From NCBI RefSeq assembly GCF_001017175.1, contig NZ_LCYG01000018.1, positions 1 to 57,642 of the forward strand: 57,642 nucleotides of DNA, read 5' to 3'. The position numbers and the translations under genes were made by a program. The notes under the pieces were generated by a model. That model saw only the letters and a list, made by a program, of their open reading frames with translations. It made no database searches and was not told the DNA's origin. This DNA is from Microvirga vignae (lineage in GTDB: Bacteria; Pseudomonadota; Alphaproteobacteria; Rhizobiales; Beijerinckiaceae). This document shows, piece after piece, positions 30,692-40,445 of this stretch. The stretch's first letter is position 1. Each line of letters starts with the position of its first letter.

Positions 30692-30904
30692 GTGGATAAA
30701 ACGGAGATGGCGAAAGTCGAACGCTACCTGCGTCAGACCTTTGCGAACCACTCGATCCGAGTTGTCGGTCGCCCCAAGAAGACCGACTCGGCGGAGGTTT
30801 ATATCGGTGAGGAATTCGTCGGCGTTCTCTTCGTCGATGACGAGGATGGAGACCGCTCCTACAACTTCACCATGGCTATCCTCGATACGGACCTCGAGGA
30901 CTAA
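30692..30904 (+). CDS. DUF3126 family protein
   Basis: A 70-residue product from GTG with AAAGGACC upstream. VERYLRQTFANHSIRVVGRP then KKTDSAEVYIGEEFVGVLFV and DDEDGDRSYNFTMAILD match DUF3126 (PF11324), a short alphaproteobacterial family with no known function, regularly found downstream of cysE. A link to cysteine synthesis is suggested only by that position. Confidence 0.9.
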   Translation: MDKTEMAKVERYLRQTFANHSIRVVGRPKKTDSAEVYIGEEFVGVLFVDDEDGDRSYNFTMAILDTDLED

Positions 30905-30960
30905 GCGGCATCATTCGCGGCAGAACCCCCAGGTTCTGCCGTTTTCAGTTAAGGCGAGCC

Positions 30961-31491
30961 ATGCCGATCTACAGCCTCGATGATGTTTCTCCGATCCTAC
31001 CTGAAGCGGGCCGTTTCTGGATCGCTCCCGATGCCCATGTGATCGGCAAGGTGCAGCTTGGCAACGACGTGGGCATCTGGTTCGGAGCCGTGCTGCGCGG
31101 CGACAATGAGCTCATCGATATCGGGGAGGCCACCAATATTCAGGAAGGGGCCTTGCTCCACACGGATATGGGCGCGCCGCTCACGGTCGGTGCCGGTTGC
31201 ACCATCGGGCACAAGGCGATCCTCCATGGCTGCACCATTGGCGAGAACTCCCTGATCGGCATGGGGGCAACCGTGCTCAACTATGCGCGGGTCGGCGCGA
31301 ACTGCCTCGTGGGAGCCAATGCGCTTCTCACAGAGGGAAAGGAGTTCCCGGACAATTCCCTGATCGTCGGCGCACCGGCCAAGGCGATCCGTGTGCTGGA
31401 CGATGCCGCTATCGAGAAGCTGCGCTGGTCGGCGCAGAACTATGTCTCGAACTGGAAGCGCTTCGCAAAAGGAATGAGGCGGATCGACTGA
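30961..31491 (+). CDS. Gamma carbonic anhydrase family protein
   Basis: A 176-residue left-handed beta-helix protein of hexapeptide repeats (GKVQLGNDVGIWFGAVLRGD, IGEATNIQEGALLHTD, VGAGCTIGHKAILHGC). The histidines in LLHTD, GHKAI and LHGC are the zinc ligands of the gamma carbonic anhydrase/YrdA group, which forms trimers with metal at subunit borders. Catalysis is not certain because many members are inactive as carbonic anhydrases. It follows cysE and DUF3126 on the same strand; a terminator closes the group. Confidence 0.9.
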   Translation: MPIYSLDDVSPILPEAGRFWIAPDAHVIGKVQLGNDVGIWFGAVLRGDNELIDIGEATNIQEGALLHTDMGAPLTVGAGCTIGHKAILHGCTIGENSLIGMGATVLNYARVGANCLVGANALLTEGKEFPDNSLIVGAPAKAIRVLDDAAIEKLRWSAQNYVSNWKRFAKGMRRID

Positions 31492-31522
31492 CCCGCCTCA
31501 TGCTTTGAATTCGGAAGATGGT

Positions 31523-31553
31523 AACCGGCGTTCAAGCGCTGGTTTTTTGTTTT
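31523..31553 (+). terminator. Terminator after the carbonic anhydrase gene
   Basis: AACCGGCG and CGCTGGTT form an 8-bp stem with one G-T pair, followed by TTTTTTGTTTT. It overlaps the end of the convergent gene. Confidence 0.8.
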
Positions 31554-32235
31554 AGCGGTTCGCGGTGGTGGTTGGCGAGGTGGCGATGCCGCCCAGCGAA
31601 ACCCAGCCAACCGTGTCCTGGCTCTCGCGCTTGATGTAGACGTAGCCCGTACGGCTCCAGGGAAGGACTGAGGAGGTCTTATTGTCGAGCACGTAATCGC
31701 CGCGATTGGTGCGAATCACCAGCACCGCATGGCCTTCGCCGAGCTCGTCGATCACGACGGTCATGCGCATGGCGCGGCGGGGAAGGCCGTTCTCGGAGAG
31801 GATTTTGCGCTTGAGGAGCTGGAAGTCCTCGCAGTCGCCACGACCGTCATCTGGAAAGCCCCAGATATCGATGGTGCCCCAGTGGTCCGCATCGGTCACG
31901 GCCTTGACGCTGGAGTTCACGCGCTGGTTCACGGACACGATGGTCTTCCAGACCTGCGGGGTCAGGTCGACGACTTCCGGCTCCGTCACATCGACGGCGC
32001 ATTCTCGAGGATTGCTGTCGCAGAACTTCGACCACGCCACGAGAGGCTTGGCCGCACCAATGCTCGCGATCGGGTTGCTGGAGGCGGGCAGGGAGGCGAG
32101 GGTCTGAGCCTGGGCTGCGCCACCTGCGAAAACAACGAAAGCCGAAACGAAAGCTGCTTTGATGAAATTAGTTGAGAAGGAAAACTTCCCATTAAGGCCG
32201 CTGAAAAAGCCGTCTTTGAAATAATCCTGCCGCAT
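31552..32235 (-). CDS. Bacterial transglutaminase-like cysteine peptidase (BTLCP)
   Basis: A 227-residue exported protein. The start is the ATG at 32235, followed by a long signal region with core AAFVSAFVVFAGGAAQAQ. The catalytic triad is visible as GDCEDF (cysteine), EGHAVLVI (histidine) and LDNK (aspartate), with IWGFPDDGRG before the cysteine. This is the DUF920/BTLCP family (PF06035), related to LapG, which cleaves surface proteins. The target is unknown and no LapD-like gene is adjacent. A full-consensus EcfG promoter candidate lies upstream, pointing to general stress control. Confidence 0.88.
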   Translation of the reverse strand: MRQDYFKDGFFSGLNGKFSFSTNFIKAAFVSAFVVFAGGAAQAQTLASLPASSNPIASIGAAKPLVAWSKFCDSNPRECAVDVTEPEVVDLTPQVWKTIVSVNQRVNSSVKAVTDADHWGTIDIWGFPDDGRGDCEDFQLLKRKILSENGLPRRAMRMTVVIDELGEGHAVLVIRTNRGDYVLDNKTSSVLPWSRTGYVYIKRESQDTVGWVSLGGIATSPTTTANR

Positions 32236-32316
32236 GCCCCACCAGCCGGTTAATGTTCTTTTAACCAAACTGACATGGTTGCATTTCAGGCTCAAGCGGA
32301 AAGTAAAAGGTGAGTT

Positions 32317-32342
32317 AACGCGTCGCGCTCGAACGTGGTTCC
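32317..32342 (-). promoter_or_regulatory. EcfG-type promoter, full consensus match
   Basis: On the minus strand GGAAC, 17 bases, CGTT (5/5 and 4/4), reading toward the BTLCP gene 82 bases away. This is the best match to the EcfG consensus that I found in the window. Confidence 0.55.
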
Positions 32343-32515
32343 TTTATAGTTAACAAAAAGTATGAGTCCCGGCTGCGATGAGGAAAGCATTCCTCTGGGT
32401 TATCGGAAGATACGGCTAAGCATATGGTTTTGCTTGCGCTGCAGACCACATAGAAGGCTTAAGTTAGAAAGATCGTCGCCCGCTGTCCGCTCCGATTCCT
32501 TCATGCTGACAGCCC

Positions 32516-33349
32516 ATGAAAAAGTTGTCCATGCCCATGCGTCAGCTCCGTGCCCGCGAGCCGATTTTTAATCTGCCGTCGGTCGTGACCTTCAGCATTC
32601 TCGCTCTGGTGGCAATCCATGCGCTCCGCATGTTCTTCTTCTCCGAAGAAACCGATTTCCAGACGATCATCGATTGGTCCGTGATCCCCGCCCGCTGGGC
32701 AGTCGCCTACGGAGGCGTGGAGAGCCAGGACATCGTGCGGCTTATGCAGGACGGGGCATCGGAAGACGCTCTGGAGCCCCTGGCCGGTCTTGCTCAGTAC
32801 ATCCTGGGCGACGGCGAGGGACGCCCCTGGACGGCGCTGACCTATGCGTTCCTGCACGGCTCCTGGGCGCACGTGCTCCTCAACAGCATCTGGCTTGCGG
32901 CCTTCGGCACGCCCGTTGCGCGGCGCTGTGGGAATGGACGGTTCTTTCTTCTCTCGGCGCTCTCCGCGATCGGCGGCGGCGTGCTTTACGCAGCGATGAA
33001 CCCGATGCAGGTCATCCCTATGATCGGGGCTTCCGGGGCTGTTTCCGGCCTGATGGCTGCCGCTTCCTGGTTCATCTTCGCGCCTGCGAGCTGGCATTGG
33101 GAGGGACGGCTCGCCGAACCGCATGAGCGGCCGCGCCAAGCTTTGGCCGACCTGGTCCGCAACAGGCCGTTCCTGATCTTCCTCATCGTCTGGTTCGGCA
33201 CCAACTATCTCTTTGCTTTCATTCAGCCGATCGGCCTCGCCGAGGGGAGCGTTGCCTGGGAGGCCCATGTGGGCGGGTTCCTGGTGGGGCTGCTCATTTT
33301 CCCTTGGCTTGATCCCATCCCCGCACGTGGGAGGCGTATCTCGGCTTGA
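32516..33349 (+). CDS. Rhomboid family intramembrane serine protease
   Basis: A 277-residue polytopic membrane protein. Catalytic S173 is in GASGAVSG and H251 is in WEAHVGGFLVG; HGSWAHVLLNSIWL is the loop and helix with the conserved His and Asn. Six helices are likely. Rhomboids cut transmembrane substrates inside the bilayer. A stretch of about 45 residues after the first helix (QDIVRLMQDGASEDALEPLA) forms the L1-side insertion usual in alphaproteobacterial members. ATG at 32516 is used; nearby in-frame ATGs at 32531 and 32537 are alternatives. Confidence 0.92.
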   Translation: MKKLSMPMRQLRAREPIFNLPSVVTFSILALVAIHALRMFFFSEETDFQTIIDWSVIPARWAVAYGGVESQDIVRLMQDGASEDALEPLAGLAQYILGDGEGRPWTALTYAFLHGSWAHVLLNSIWLAAFGTPVARRCGNGRFFLLSALSAIGGGVLYAAMNPMQVIPMIGASGAVSGLMAAASWFIFAPASWHWEGRLAEPHERPRQALADLVRNRPFLIFLIVWFGTNYLFAFIQPIGLAEGSVAWEAHVGGFLVGLLIFPWLDPIPARGRRISA

Positions 33350-33480
33350 AAGTGCTGGGGTTTCGCTCAATCATCCTATGACTGACGCAGGGTCATCCCT
33401 CGTTCATGGGAGAGCCCCTCTGAAAGCCGAGCGGTTGCGAAGGCTCACGGTTCTTCGCCCCGCACAACGGGAGGAAAAGC

Positions 33481-33912
33481 ATGAACGTCGATCGAATCCT
33501 TTCTGTGAAAGGACGCAATGTCGTCTCCATCGAAGCCGACCGCTCTCTGGGCGAAGCAGTGCGGCTTTTGGCAGAGCGCAGGATCGGTGCCGTTGTCGTG
33601 GTGGATGGTAGGCAGCCCGTGTCCGGCATTCTTTCCGAACGCGATATCGTCAAGGCTGTTGCCGCTCACGGGGCCCGGGCGCTCGATGAGCCCGTTTCCC
33701 GCTTCATGACAGGGCAGGTCGTCACCTGCACGAGCCGGAGTTCCGTCAACGATCTGATGGAGCTGATGACGCAGCAAAAGTTCCGGCACGTGCCCGTCGT
33801 CGAGGGAGGGCAGCTTGTCGGCATCATTTCCATCGGCGACGTGGTGAAGCAACGTGTCGAGGAGATCGAGGCCGAAAGTCAGGCGATCAAGGAATACATT
33901 GCGACCGCCTGA
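33481..33912 (+). CDS. CBS-domain protein
   Basis: A 143-residue protein made of two CBS motifs forming one Bateman module (MNVDRILSVKGRNVVSIEAD, SGILSERDIVKAV, then RHVPVVEGGQLVGIISIGDV). Such stand-alone modules bind adenine nucleotides and regulate partners. GGGAGG lies well placed before the ATG. It ends base-to-base with the convergent patatin gene, so the two transcripts must overlap at their 3' ends. The partner is unknown. Confidence 0.92.
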   Translation: MNVDRILSVKGRNVVSIEADRSLGEAVRLLAERRIGAVVVVDGRQPVSGILSERDIVKAVAAHGARALDEPVSRFMTGQVVTCTSRSSVNDLMELMTQQKFRHVPVVEGGQLVGIISIGDVVKQRVEEIEAESQAIKEYIATA

Positions 33913-34932
33913 TCACGCTCCTTGCGATTCCTGAATCAGCTCCAGAATATCCGGCAGGGCGCGTTCCGTGGCCTGTCGCCCCAGCGCGATGCATTCCTGT
34001 GCGCGATGGAACTCGAACAGCCCCATCTTCGCGAGCTTCGGCGCAACCATGACGTCCGGCGGGTCGCCGGCCAGGCGTGAGCGGGCGATGCGATCCTGCG
34101 TGATGTTGAAGGCATCCACCATCACGGTTGCCATGCCGGGAGCATTGGGGAGCTTGCGCTGCTTTTCTGCACGCGAAGCCGAGAAGAGGCTCCATTTGCG
34201 TGGCGCGTCCTCGATGACCTCCTCGATCTCCTGCTCGTCGGTGGTCGGCTCCGCATCGTAGGACTGGATCACCGTCCCCCGCACGCGCACTTCACCGTTG
34301 AGGTTCACACAGATCACGAGATCTGCGCCGAGAGCGCGGGCAGCGGTGATCGGAATCGGATTCACGAGCGCGCCGTCCATGAGCCACCGCCCCTTGATCA
34401 GAACGGGATCGAACACACCAGGCAGGGCATAGGAAGCCCGCATCGCTGGCACGAGCGGACCACGGGTCAGCCAGATCTCGTGGCCGCTCGTGAGTTCGGT
34501 GGCGATGGTGCAGAATTTGATGGGCAGCGCCTCGACGCGACGGTCCGTCAGATCCTGGTCGAGGAGGCGCTGCAGGCGTCCACCTGCAATCAAGCCCGCT
34601 CCGCTGAAGTGAAAATCGAGCAGGCCCATGACCCGCCGCTTCGTGAGGGACAGGGCGAAGGCTTCGAGTTCATCGAGCTTGCCGGCCGCATAGCAGCCGC
34701 CGACCACGGCGCCGATGGAGCAGCCGGCGATCACATCGGGGATAATGCCCGCCTCTTCGAGAACGCGCAGGACGCCGATATGGGACCAGCCCCTCGCTGC
34801 GCCGCCGCCAAGGGCCAAGCCGATCCTCACCTTTGCGCGCGGGCTGCGCTCGACGGGCTGCCTGATCTCTTCAATGCTCCCGCCGCCGCCTCCTGACCCG
34901 GCGCTGCGCCGGGCAATCCCGTCCCACAACAT
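33913..34932 (-). CDS. Patatin-like phospholipase (RssA type)
   Basis: A 339-residue protein with a Ser-Asp catalytic dyad. The oxyanion motif is GLALGGGAARGWSHIGVL, the nucleophile S72 lies in AGCSIGAVVGG and D186 in LMDGALVNP. A signal peptide is absent; the first 30 residues are glycine-rich and disordered. The family hydrolyses acyl chains from lipids; the RssA branch has no settled substrate. The C-terminal 100 residues, with EEVIEDAPRKWSLFSASRAE, extend beyond the core. Confidence 0.92.
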   Translation of the reverse strand: MLWDGIARRSAGSGGGGGSIEEIRQPVERSPRAKVRIGLALGGGAARGWSHIGVLRVLEEAGIIPDVIAGCSIGAVVGGCYAAGKLDELEAFALSLTKRRVMGLLDFHFSGAGLIAGGRLQRLLDQDLTDRRVEALPIKFCTIATELTSGHEIWLTRGPLVPAMRASYALPGVFDPVLIKGRWLMDGALVNPIPITAARALGADLVICVNLNGEVRVRGTVIQSYDAEPTTDEQEIEEVIEDAPRKWSLFSASRAEKQRKLPNAPGMATVMVDAFNITQDRIARSRLAGDPPDVMVAPKLAKMGLFEFHRAQECIALGRQATERALPDILELIQESQGA

Positions 34933-35006
34933 CGCTCAACTCCAAGGCCGTTCGTCCCATTCATGCGCCAAGCTGGTGAAGATCGTATGAATGGTGCCCT
35001 TAAGTT

Positions 35007-36182
35007 TCACTTAGGTCGCGTTTCGGAAATCTGAACAGTGGTGGCGAGCAGGGCCCGTTGCGACAAAATGCTGATGGTGAGGGAGAAGAGGATCAGCACG
35101 CCCAGCATGGATCGCAGGCCAAAAAGATCGCCGCCGAAGCCGATGAGCGGCGGCCCCATGAGGTAGCCGCCATAGCCCAGCGTTGCCACCATCGCGACGC
35201 CCACGCTCGGGGCGATGCCCGGCATCTGTCCTGCCGTGCTGAAGAGGACCGGCACCAGATTGGCGAGCCCGAACCCGACCAGCGCGAAACCGAGAGTGGC
35301 GGGGATCGGCTCCGATAGAAGGATGGCGAGGAGCAGGCCGGACGCTGCCAGCAAGCCGCCAAGCTGCACAGTACGAATGCGGCCCAATCTGCGCACGACG
35401 GAGTCGCCCAGGAAACGGCAGATGGTCATGGCAAGCGAGAAGGCGGCGAAGCCGCTCACCGCAGTTTGCAGGTCCGCGCCCGTGACGGTCTGCAGGTAGA
35501 TCGCCGTCCAATCGACCATGGCGCCTTCCACGACGAAGCAGAACATGGCGAGCACGGCAACAATCACGACGGGTCCACGAGGCCAGGCGAAGCCATGGCC
35601 CTCGGCGTCTCCTGCCGGTTCAGTCTCTGTCATCATGCCGAAGGCTGCGGCTAGGAAGAGGGCGCCCATGCTGAGACAGGCGACCAGCAGGGTCGAGAAG
35701 ATGGAGAGTTCGAGGGCGATCAGCAGTCCTGACAGCGCTGCGCCTGCCAAGCCGCCGAGGCTGAAAAAGGCGTGAAATGACGACATGATCGCCTTGCCCC
35801 AGGCTTTCTCCACAACCGTGGCATTGGTGTTCATCGAGATGTCGAGAGAGCCGTTGAATGCGCCAGCCAGGAAGGACGTGGCGACGAAGAGGCTCAAAGA
35901 AGGCGCAAGCCCGATCAGCAAAAGGCCCATCGTGAAGGCAAGAGCCGCAACGAGAGTCGCGAGCCTGCTGCCGATGATCGTGATCACCCAGCCGATGATC
36001 GGCATGAGCAACACCGCTCCAATGGAAAAGGCCAGAAGGCCGAGGCTGAGCTGTCCGTCAGACAGGCCAAGCTCGGCCTTGAAGCGGGGCAGCTGCGCGG
36101 CCCAGATGCCGATGCCGAAGCCATTGCCGAAGAAGGTGGCGCTGACGGCCGCGCGGGCCGGGAGAAGATCGCGTTGTGTCAT
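35007..36182 (-). CDS. MFS transporter, YbjJ/FucP-like
   Basis: A 391-residue protein with about 12 hydrophobic helices in two halves. The opening FFGNGFGIGIWAAQLPRFKA and the repeat-linker region after helix 6 (TETEPAGDAEGHG) fit the YbjJ-like branch of the major facilitator superfamily. No substrate-specific motif is visible. It is flanked by hisI on the same strand, with an 81-base gap. Sugar or drug efflux are both possible. Confidence 0.88.
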   Translation of the reverse strand: MTQRDLLPARAAVSATFFGNGFGIGIWAAQLPRFKAELGLSDGQLSLGLLAFSIGAVLLMPIIGWVITIIGSRLATLVAALAFTMGLLLIGLAPSLSLFVATSFLAGAFNGSLDISMNTNATVVEKAWGKAIMSSFHAFFSLGGLAGAALSGLLIALELSIFSTLLVACLSMGALFLAAAFGMMTETEPAGDAEGHGFAWPRGPVVIVAVLAMFCFVVEGAMVDWTAIYLQTVTGADLQTAVSGFAAFSLAMTICRFLGDSVVRRLGRIRTVQLGGLLAASGLLLAILLSEPIPATLGFALVGFGLANLVPVLFSTAGQMPGIAPSVGVAMVATLGYGGYLMGPPLIGFGGDLFGLRSMLGVLILFSLTISILSQRALLATTVQISETRPK

Positions 36183-36263
36183 GTAAAGGCTTTTAGCGGG
36201 CGCCGCCTGATTTGAAACCCACTGAGGATGGGAGAGAGCCCCTCATACCTGAGAGGCTAGCCT

Positions 36264-36680
36264 TCAAGCCTGAACGAGGCTCGCCTTTCCGTCGGTGGTG
36301 TCCACCTTCCTGTAGAAGCAGGAGCGGCGGCCCGTGTGGCAGCAGCCGCCGTCACCAGCGACATTCACCTTGAGCCACAGGGCGTCCTGGTCGCAATCGA
36401 TCCGCATCTCGACGACGGTCTGGATCTGGCCGCTGGTCGCGCCTTTGTGCCAGAGCTCGCCGCGCGAGCGGGACCAGTACCAAGCCTCTCCGGTCTCGAG
36501 GGTCTTGGCGAGGGATTCGGCATTCATATGCGCGACCATCAACAGCTCGCCGCTCGCCGCATCCGTCGTCACGCAGGTGACGAGCCCATCCGCGTTGAAG
36601 CGCGGAGTGAGGACCGTTCCTTCTTCAAGGTCAGTCTTCGAGCCTGGAGCGGGAAAGGAGCTGGAGCAGGACGCGCACAT
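36264..36680 (-). CDS. hisI: Phosphoribosyl-AMP cyclohydrolase
   Basis: A 138-residue stand-alone HisI, the third step of histidine synthesis, which opens the purine ring of PR-AMP using zinc and magnesium. Motifs: [31 protein letters not shown] (metal-binding aspartates) and [14 protein letters not shown] (zinc cysteines). The first 15 residues ([12 protein letters not shown]) are an unusual cysteine- and serine-rich leader; a later start is possible. folE lies directly upstream on the same strand. Confidence 0.95.
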   Translation of the reverse strand: MCASCSSSFPAPGSKTDLEEGTVLTPRFNADGLVTCVTTDAASGELLMVAHMNAESLAKTLETGEAWYWSRSRGELWHKGATSGQIQTVVEMRIDCDQDALWLKVNVAGDGGCCHTGRRSCFYRKVDTTDGKASLVQA

Positions 36681-36709
36681 GGGTTTCTCAAAAGAAGAGG
36701 CGGTTCACC

Positions 36710-37342
36710 TCAAGCCTTACCGTGTCTCACGAGCGTGAGGAAGCGCACCTGCTCAGCGGCGTCGTTGAAGGCGCCGGTGAACTGTGTCGTGAGGGTCATC
36801 GCGCCTGCCTTCTGCACGCCGCGCATGGACATGCACATGTGCTCGGCCTCGATCATCACCGCCACGCCGCGAGGCTCGAGATACTGCTCTATGGCTGAGG
36901 CGATCTGCGCCGTCATGGTCTCCTGGGTCTGGAGACGGCGGGCATAGACCTCCACGAGGCGGGCGAGCTTGGACAGCCCCACGACGCCCTTCGTCGGGTA
37001 ATAGGCGATATGCGCCATGCCGTAGAAGGGCACCATGTGGTGCTCGCAATGGGAGTAGAAGGGGATGTCGCGCACGAGCACGATATCGTCGTAGCCTTCG
37101 ACTTCGGCGAAGATTTTATTCAGGACGTCCTTCGGATCGTCCTGGTAGCCCGAATAGAATTCCTTGAACGCCTTCGCGACGCGCTTCGGGGTATCCTGCA
37201 GGCCTTCGCGCTGCGGATCGTCACCCGCCCAACGGATCAGGGTACGAACAGCTGCTTCGGCTTCCTCCCGGGTCGGGCGGTCGGCAGGCTTGTCGGCGGC
37301 TGAAATCAGACGCGGTGACAAGGACTTAACCACATCGTTCAC
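36710..37342 (-). CDS. folE: GTP cyclohydrolase I
   Basis: A 210-residue enzyme making 7,8-dihydroneopterin triphosphate from GTP, the entry to folate synthesis. The GTG at 37342 with AGAGG upstream is chosen; a longer TTG-started frame lacks support. Signature motifs: [14 protein letters not shown] (zinc Cys and His, catalytic His), [20 protein letters not shown], and [15 protein letters not shown] (second zinc Cys). The N-terminal 40 residues are a variable arm. hisI follows 29 bases after the stop, so the two probably share a transcript. Confidence 0.96.
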   Translation of the reverse strand: MNDVVKSLSPRLISAADKPADRPTREEAEAAVRTLIRWAGDDPQREGLQDTPKRVAKAFKEFYSGYQDDPKDVLNKIFAEVEGYDDIVLVRDIPFYSHCEHHMVPFYGMAHIAYYPTKGVVGLSKLARLVEVYARRLQTQETMTAQIASAIEQYLEPRGVAVMIEAEHMCMSMRGVQKAGAMTLTTQFTGAFNDAAEQVRFLTLVRHGKA

Positions 37343-37516
37343 GTGGAGCCTCTTTCTTAAACTAACACTGTGCGGAAGCGAGATGCTTCCGGCGCTCCTC
37401 ATACCCGTCTTCCGTACCAAGCCAACATCTAGCCCTATCGCGGAGTTCGGTCATGCTCTCTATATAGGATGATGGAAACGTGGAGAACGTTCCCATCTAT
37501 AATGTCATAGACCGGA

Positions 37517-37963
37517 ATGCTGAACGATATCTATAGTCGCCGTATCCTCGAGCTTGCGGCCAATATTCCCCATCTCGGGCGGTTGCCCGAGCCGGACGCG
37601 TCGGCGACGGCTCGTTCGAAGCTTTGCGGCTCTACCGTGACGGTTGATCTGAAGCTGGATGGCAACGTCGTGACGGCTTTCGCCCATGACGTGAAGGCCT
37701 GTGCCCTTGGCCAGGCCTCCTCCGCCATCATGGGGCAGTATGTGATCGGCTCGACGACCGAGGAGCTTCGGGAGGTGAGGGAGGTCGCGACCCGGGTGCT
37801 CAAGGCCAATGCCGAGGCACCCGAGGGTAAGTGGGAGGACCTGAAGGTCCTGGAGCCCCTGCGAGACTACAAGGCCCGCCATGCGTCGATTCTTCTCACC
37901 TTCGATGCAGTGGTGGCCGCCCTCGACCAGATCGAGGCGCGACGGGCGAGAGGCAGGGAATAA
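37517..37963 (+). CDS. Iron-sulfur cluster scaffold-like protein (IscU/NifU-N fold)
   Basis: A 148-residue protein of the IscU/SufU fold: KLCGSTVTVDLKLDG contains the first ligand cysteine and VKACALGQASSAIMG the second. The third cysteine of true scaffolds is absent: the region reads YKARHASILLTFDAV. It may therefore assist rather than carry cluster assembly. Its last base overlaps the start of yidD (TAATG), so the two are coupled. Annotation pipelines usually call this an iron-sulfur assembly scaffold; I keep that with caution. Confidence 0.82.
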   Translation: MLNDIYSRRILELAANIPHLGRLPEPDASATARSKLCGSTVTVDLKLDGNVVTAFAHDVKACALGQASSAIMGQYVIGSTTEELREVREVATRVLKANAEAPEGKWEDLKVLEPLRDYKARHASILLTFDAVVAALDQIEARRARGRE

Positions 37964-38292
37964 TGCCAAGTCCGGTCCAGCGGGCGGCCCATTGGGCGAT
38001 CCGGGGCTATCAGCTGAGCTTGTCAGGTCTGATCGGCCGCCAGTGCCGACACCTGCCGTCGTGCTCGGACTACACGGACGAGGCGATCCAGAGGCACGGA
38101 TTCTGGGCGGGTGGCTGGATGGGTTTTTCCCGTATCTGCCGCTGCGGGCCATTCGGTACCCATGGCATCGACCTTGTTCCTGAAACATTGCCCGAAGGCT
38201 CGGCCTGGTATAAGCCGTGGGCCTATGGTCGCTGGAGAGGCGTGAACGCTCCCCCGATCACCTGCGATTCGGTCGAACCTGACGGCGGCTGA
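37963..38292 (+). CDS. yidD: Membrane protein insertion efficiency factor YidD
   Basis: A 109-residue protein with the YidD signature: AIRGYQLSLSGLIGRQCRHL, PSCSDYTDEAI and GFSRICRCGPFGTHGID. YidD is a small membrane-associated factor that helps YidC-dependent insertion. The C-terminal 30 residues are longer than in the shortest members. The gene normally lies next to rnpA and yidC; here it is translationally coupled to a NifU-like gene and upstream of thrS, an arrangement I recall from Hyphomicrobiales. Confidence 0.93.
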   Translation: MPSPVQRAAHWAIRGYQLSLSGLIGRQCRHLPSCSDYTDEAIQRHGFWAGGWMGFSRICRCGPFGTHGIDLVPETLPEGSAWYKPWAYGRWRGVNAPPITCDSVEPDGG

Positions 38293-38367
38293 GTTCGCCT
38301 TGTCCTAACAAACCGTCGGCCCCCGCTTACCTGCTCCGTTGGCAGGAGTGAGCCAGGAGAAGTTTTG

Positions 38368-40380
38368 ATGATTACCCTGACATTCCCCGATGGCGCCCAG
38401 CGCCAGTATGCCCCCGGCACCACCGGCCGCGAGATCGTGGAGGGCATTGCCAAGTCGCTCGCCAAGCGCACCGTCGCCATGGCTCTCGACGGCACGGTCA
38501 CCGATCTCGCCGATCCGATCACGAAAGATGCCAAGATCGAGTTTCTCAACCGCGAGGACCCGCGCGCGCTGGAGCTGATCCGGCACGATTGTGCGCACGT
38601 GCTCGCGGAAGCGGTGCAGGAGCTTTTCCCGGGAACGCAGGTGACCATCGGTCCCGTGATCGAGAACGGCTTCTATTACGACTTCGCCCGCAACGAGCCC
38701 TTCACCCCGGAGGACTTTCCGGCGATCGAGGCGAAGATGCGCGAGATCATCGCGCGCGATAAGCCTTTCACGAAGGAGGTCTGGGACCGCGACAAGGCCA
38801 AGAAGGTCTTCGCCGAGAAGGGCGAGGCCTACAAGGTCGAGCTCGTCGATGCGATCCCGGAGGGTCAGGATCTCAAGATCTACTTCCAGGGCGACTGGTT
38901 CGATCTTTGCCGCGGTCCGCACATGACTTCCACGGGCAAGATCGGCAACGCCTTCAAGCTCATGAAGGTGGCGGGTGCCTATTGGCGCGGTGACTCGAAC
39001 AACGCGATGCTCACCCGCATCTACGCGACCGCATGGGCCTCTCAGGAAGACCTCGACAACTACATCAGGCAGCTCGAGGAAGCCGAGAAGCGTGATCACC
39101 GTCGCTTGGGGCGCGAGATGGACCTGTTCCACTTCCAGGAGGAAGGGCCGGGCGTCGTCTTCTGGCACCCCAAGGGCTGGACAGTGTTCCAGGAGCTGAT
39201 CTCCTACATGCGTCGCCGCCTGAAGGGCGACTACAAGGAGGTCAACGCGCCGCAGATCCTCGACAAGGCCCTGTGGGAGACCTCCGGCCACTGGGGCTGG
39301 TATCGCGAGAATATGTTCGCGACCCAGACCGAGGACGACCGCATCTTTGCGATCAAGCCGATGAATTGCCCGGGCCACGTGCAGATCTTCAAGCACGGCC
39401 TGAAGTCGTACCGCGACCTGCCGTTGCGCCTCGCCGAGTTCGGCAACGTGCATCGCTACGAGCCGTCGGGTGCGCTGCACGGCCTCATGCGCGTGCGCGG
39501 CTTCACGCAGGACGACGCGCATATCTTCTGCACGGAAGACCAACTCGCCGAAGAGTGCCTGAAAATCAACGACCTGATCCTCTCCACTTACGCCGATTTC
39601 GGCTTCGAGGAGATCGTCGTGAAGCTCTCGACCCGTCCAGAGAAGCGCGTCGGCACCGACGAGATGTGGGATCACGCCGAGGAGGTGATGACCCGCGTGC
39701 TCAAGCAGATCGAGGACCAGTCCGGCGGGCGCATCAAGACCGCGATCAACCCGGGCGAGGGCGCGTTCTACGGGCCCAAGTTCGAATACGTGCTGCGTGA
39801 TGCCATCGGTCGCGACTGGCAGTGCGGCACCACGCAGGTGGACTTCAACCTGCCGGAGCGTTTCGGCGCGTTCTACGTCGACCACGACGGCCAGAAGAAG
39901 ACGCCCGTCATGGTGCACCGCGCGATCTGCGGCTCCATGGAGCGCTTCACCGGCATCCTGATCGAGCACTTCGCCGGTCACTTCCCGCTCTGGCTCGCGC
40001 CGGTGCAGGCGGTTGTCGCCACCATCACCTCCGAGGGCGACGAATACGCCATGGAAGTGGTGAAGGCGGCTGAAGCGATGGGCCTGCGCGTCGAGGCTGA
40101 TCTCCGCAACGAGAAGATCAACTACAAGGTCCGCGAGCATTCGATGGTGAAGGTGCCGGTGCTTCTCGTTGTGGGCAAGAAAGAGGCCGCCGAGCGCACG
40201 GTGTCGATCCGCCGTCTCGGCAGCCCCGACCAGAAGACCATGTCGCTCGACGAGGCATTGAGGGCGCTCGCGGTGGAGGCGATCACGCCGGACCGCAGGC
40301 GCGCTGCGCAGGCCGTGTCGGAGCCTGAAGCTAACGCCACGCTCGACGGCCATCACGTGGTTGCACGCACGGTCGCATAA
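38368..40380 (+). CDS. thrS: Threonyl-tRNA synthetase
   Basis: A 670-residue class II synthetase of full length. N-terminal TGS domain ([20 protein letters not shown]), editing domain with [11 protein letters not shown] (HxxxH), catalytic core with [10 protein letters not shown] (zinc cysteine), [20 protein letters not shown] (motif 2) and [15 protein letters not shown] (motif 3), and a C-terminal anticodon-binding domain. The ATG at 38368 has AGGAGA upstream. Its own terminator follows. The 60-residue-longer frames on the other strand are shadows. Confidence 0.98.
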   Translation: MITLTFPDGAQRQYAPGTTGREIVEGIAKSLAKRTVAMALDGTVTDLADPITKDAKIEFLNREDPRALELIRHDCAHVLAEAVQELFPGTQVTIGPVIENGFYYDFARNEPFTPEDFPAIEAKMREIIARDKPFTKEVWDRDKAKKVFAEKGEAYKVELVDAIPEGQDLKIYFQGDWFDLCRGPHMTSTGKIGNAFKLMKVAGAYWRGDSNNAMLTRIYATAWASQEDLDNYIRQLEEAEKRDHRRLGREMDLFHFQEEGPGVVFWHPKGWTVFQELISYMRRRLKGDYKEVNAPQILDKALWETSGHWGWYRENMFATQTEDDRIFAIKPMNCPGHVQIFKHGLKSYRDLPLRLAEFGNVHRYEPSGALHGLMRVRGFTQDDAHIFCTEDQLAEECLKINDLILSTYADFGFEEIVVKLSTRPEKRVGTDEMWDHAEEVMTRVLKQIEDQSGGRIKTAINPGEGAFYGPKFEYVLRDAIGRDWQCGTTQVDFNLPERFGAFYVDHDGQKKTPVMVHRAICGSMERFTGILIEHFAGHFPLWLAPVQAVVATITSEGDEYAMEVVKAAEAMGLRVEADLRNEKINYKVREHSMVKVPVLLVVGKKEAAERTVSIRRLGSPDQKTMSLDEALRALAVEAITPDRRRAAQAVSEPEANATLDGHHVVARTVA

Positions 40381-40398
40381 AAGCCAATCACACGAAAG

Positions 40399-40434
40399 AA
40401 GGCGGCGCTTCTGATAAGGAGGCGCCGCCTTTTT
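40399..40434 (+). terminator. Terminator of thrS
   Basis: AAGGCGGCGC and GCGCCGCCTT form a 10-bp stem with a 13-base loop, followed by a T run of five. Confidence 0.88.
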
Positions 40435-40445
40435 ATGTCCAGAGG

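Noticed and set aside
38305..40356. 683-codon open frame on the minus strand opposite thrS
   Set aside because: It is the antisense shadow of thrS in GC-rich DNA: rich in R, H, D and L, no ribosome site, no domain pattern, while thrS is unambiguous.
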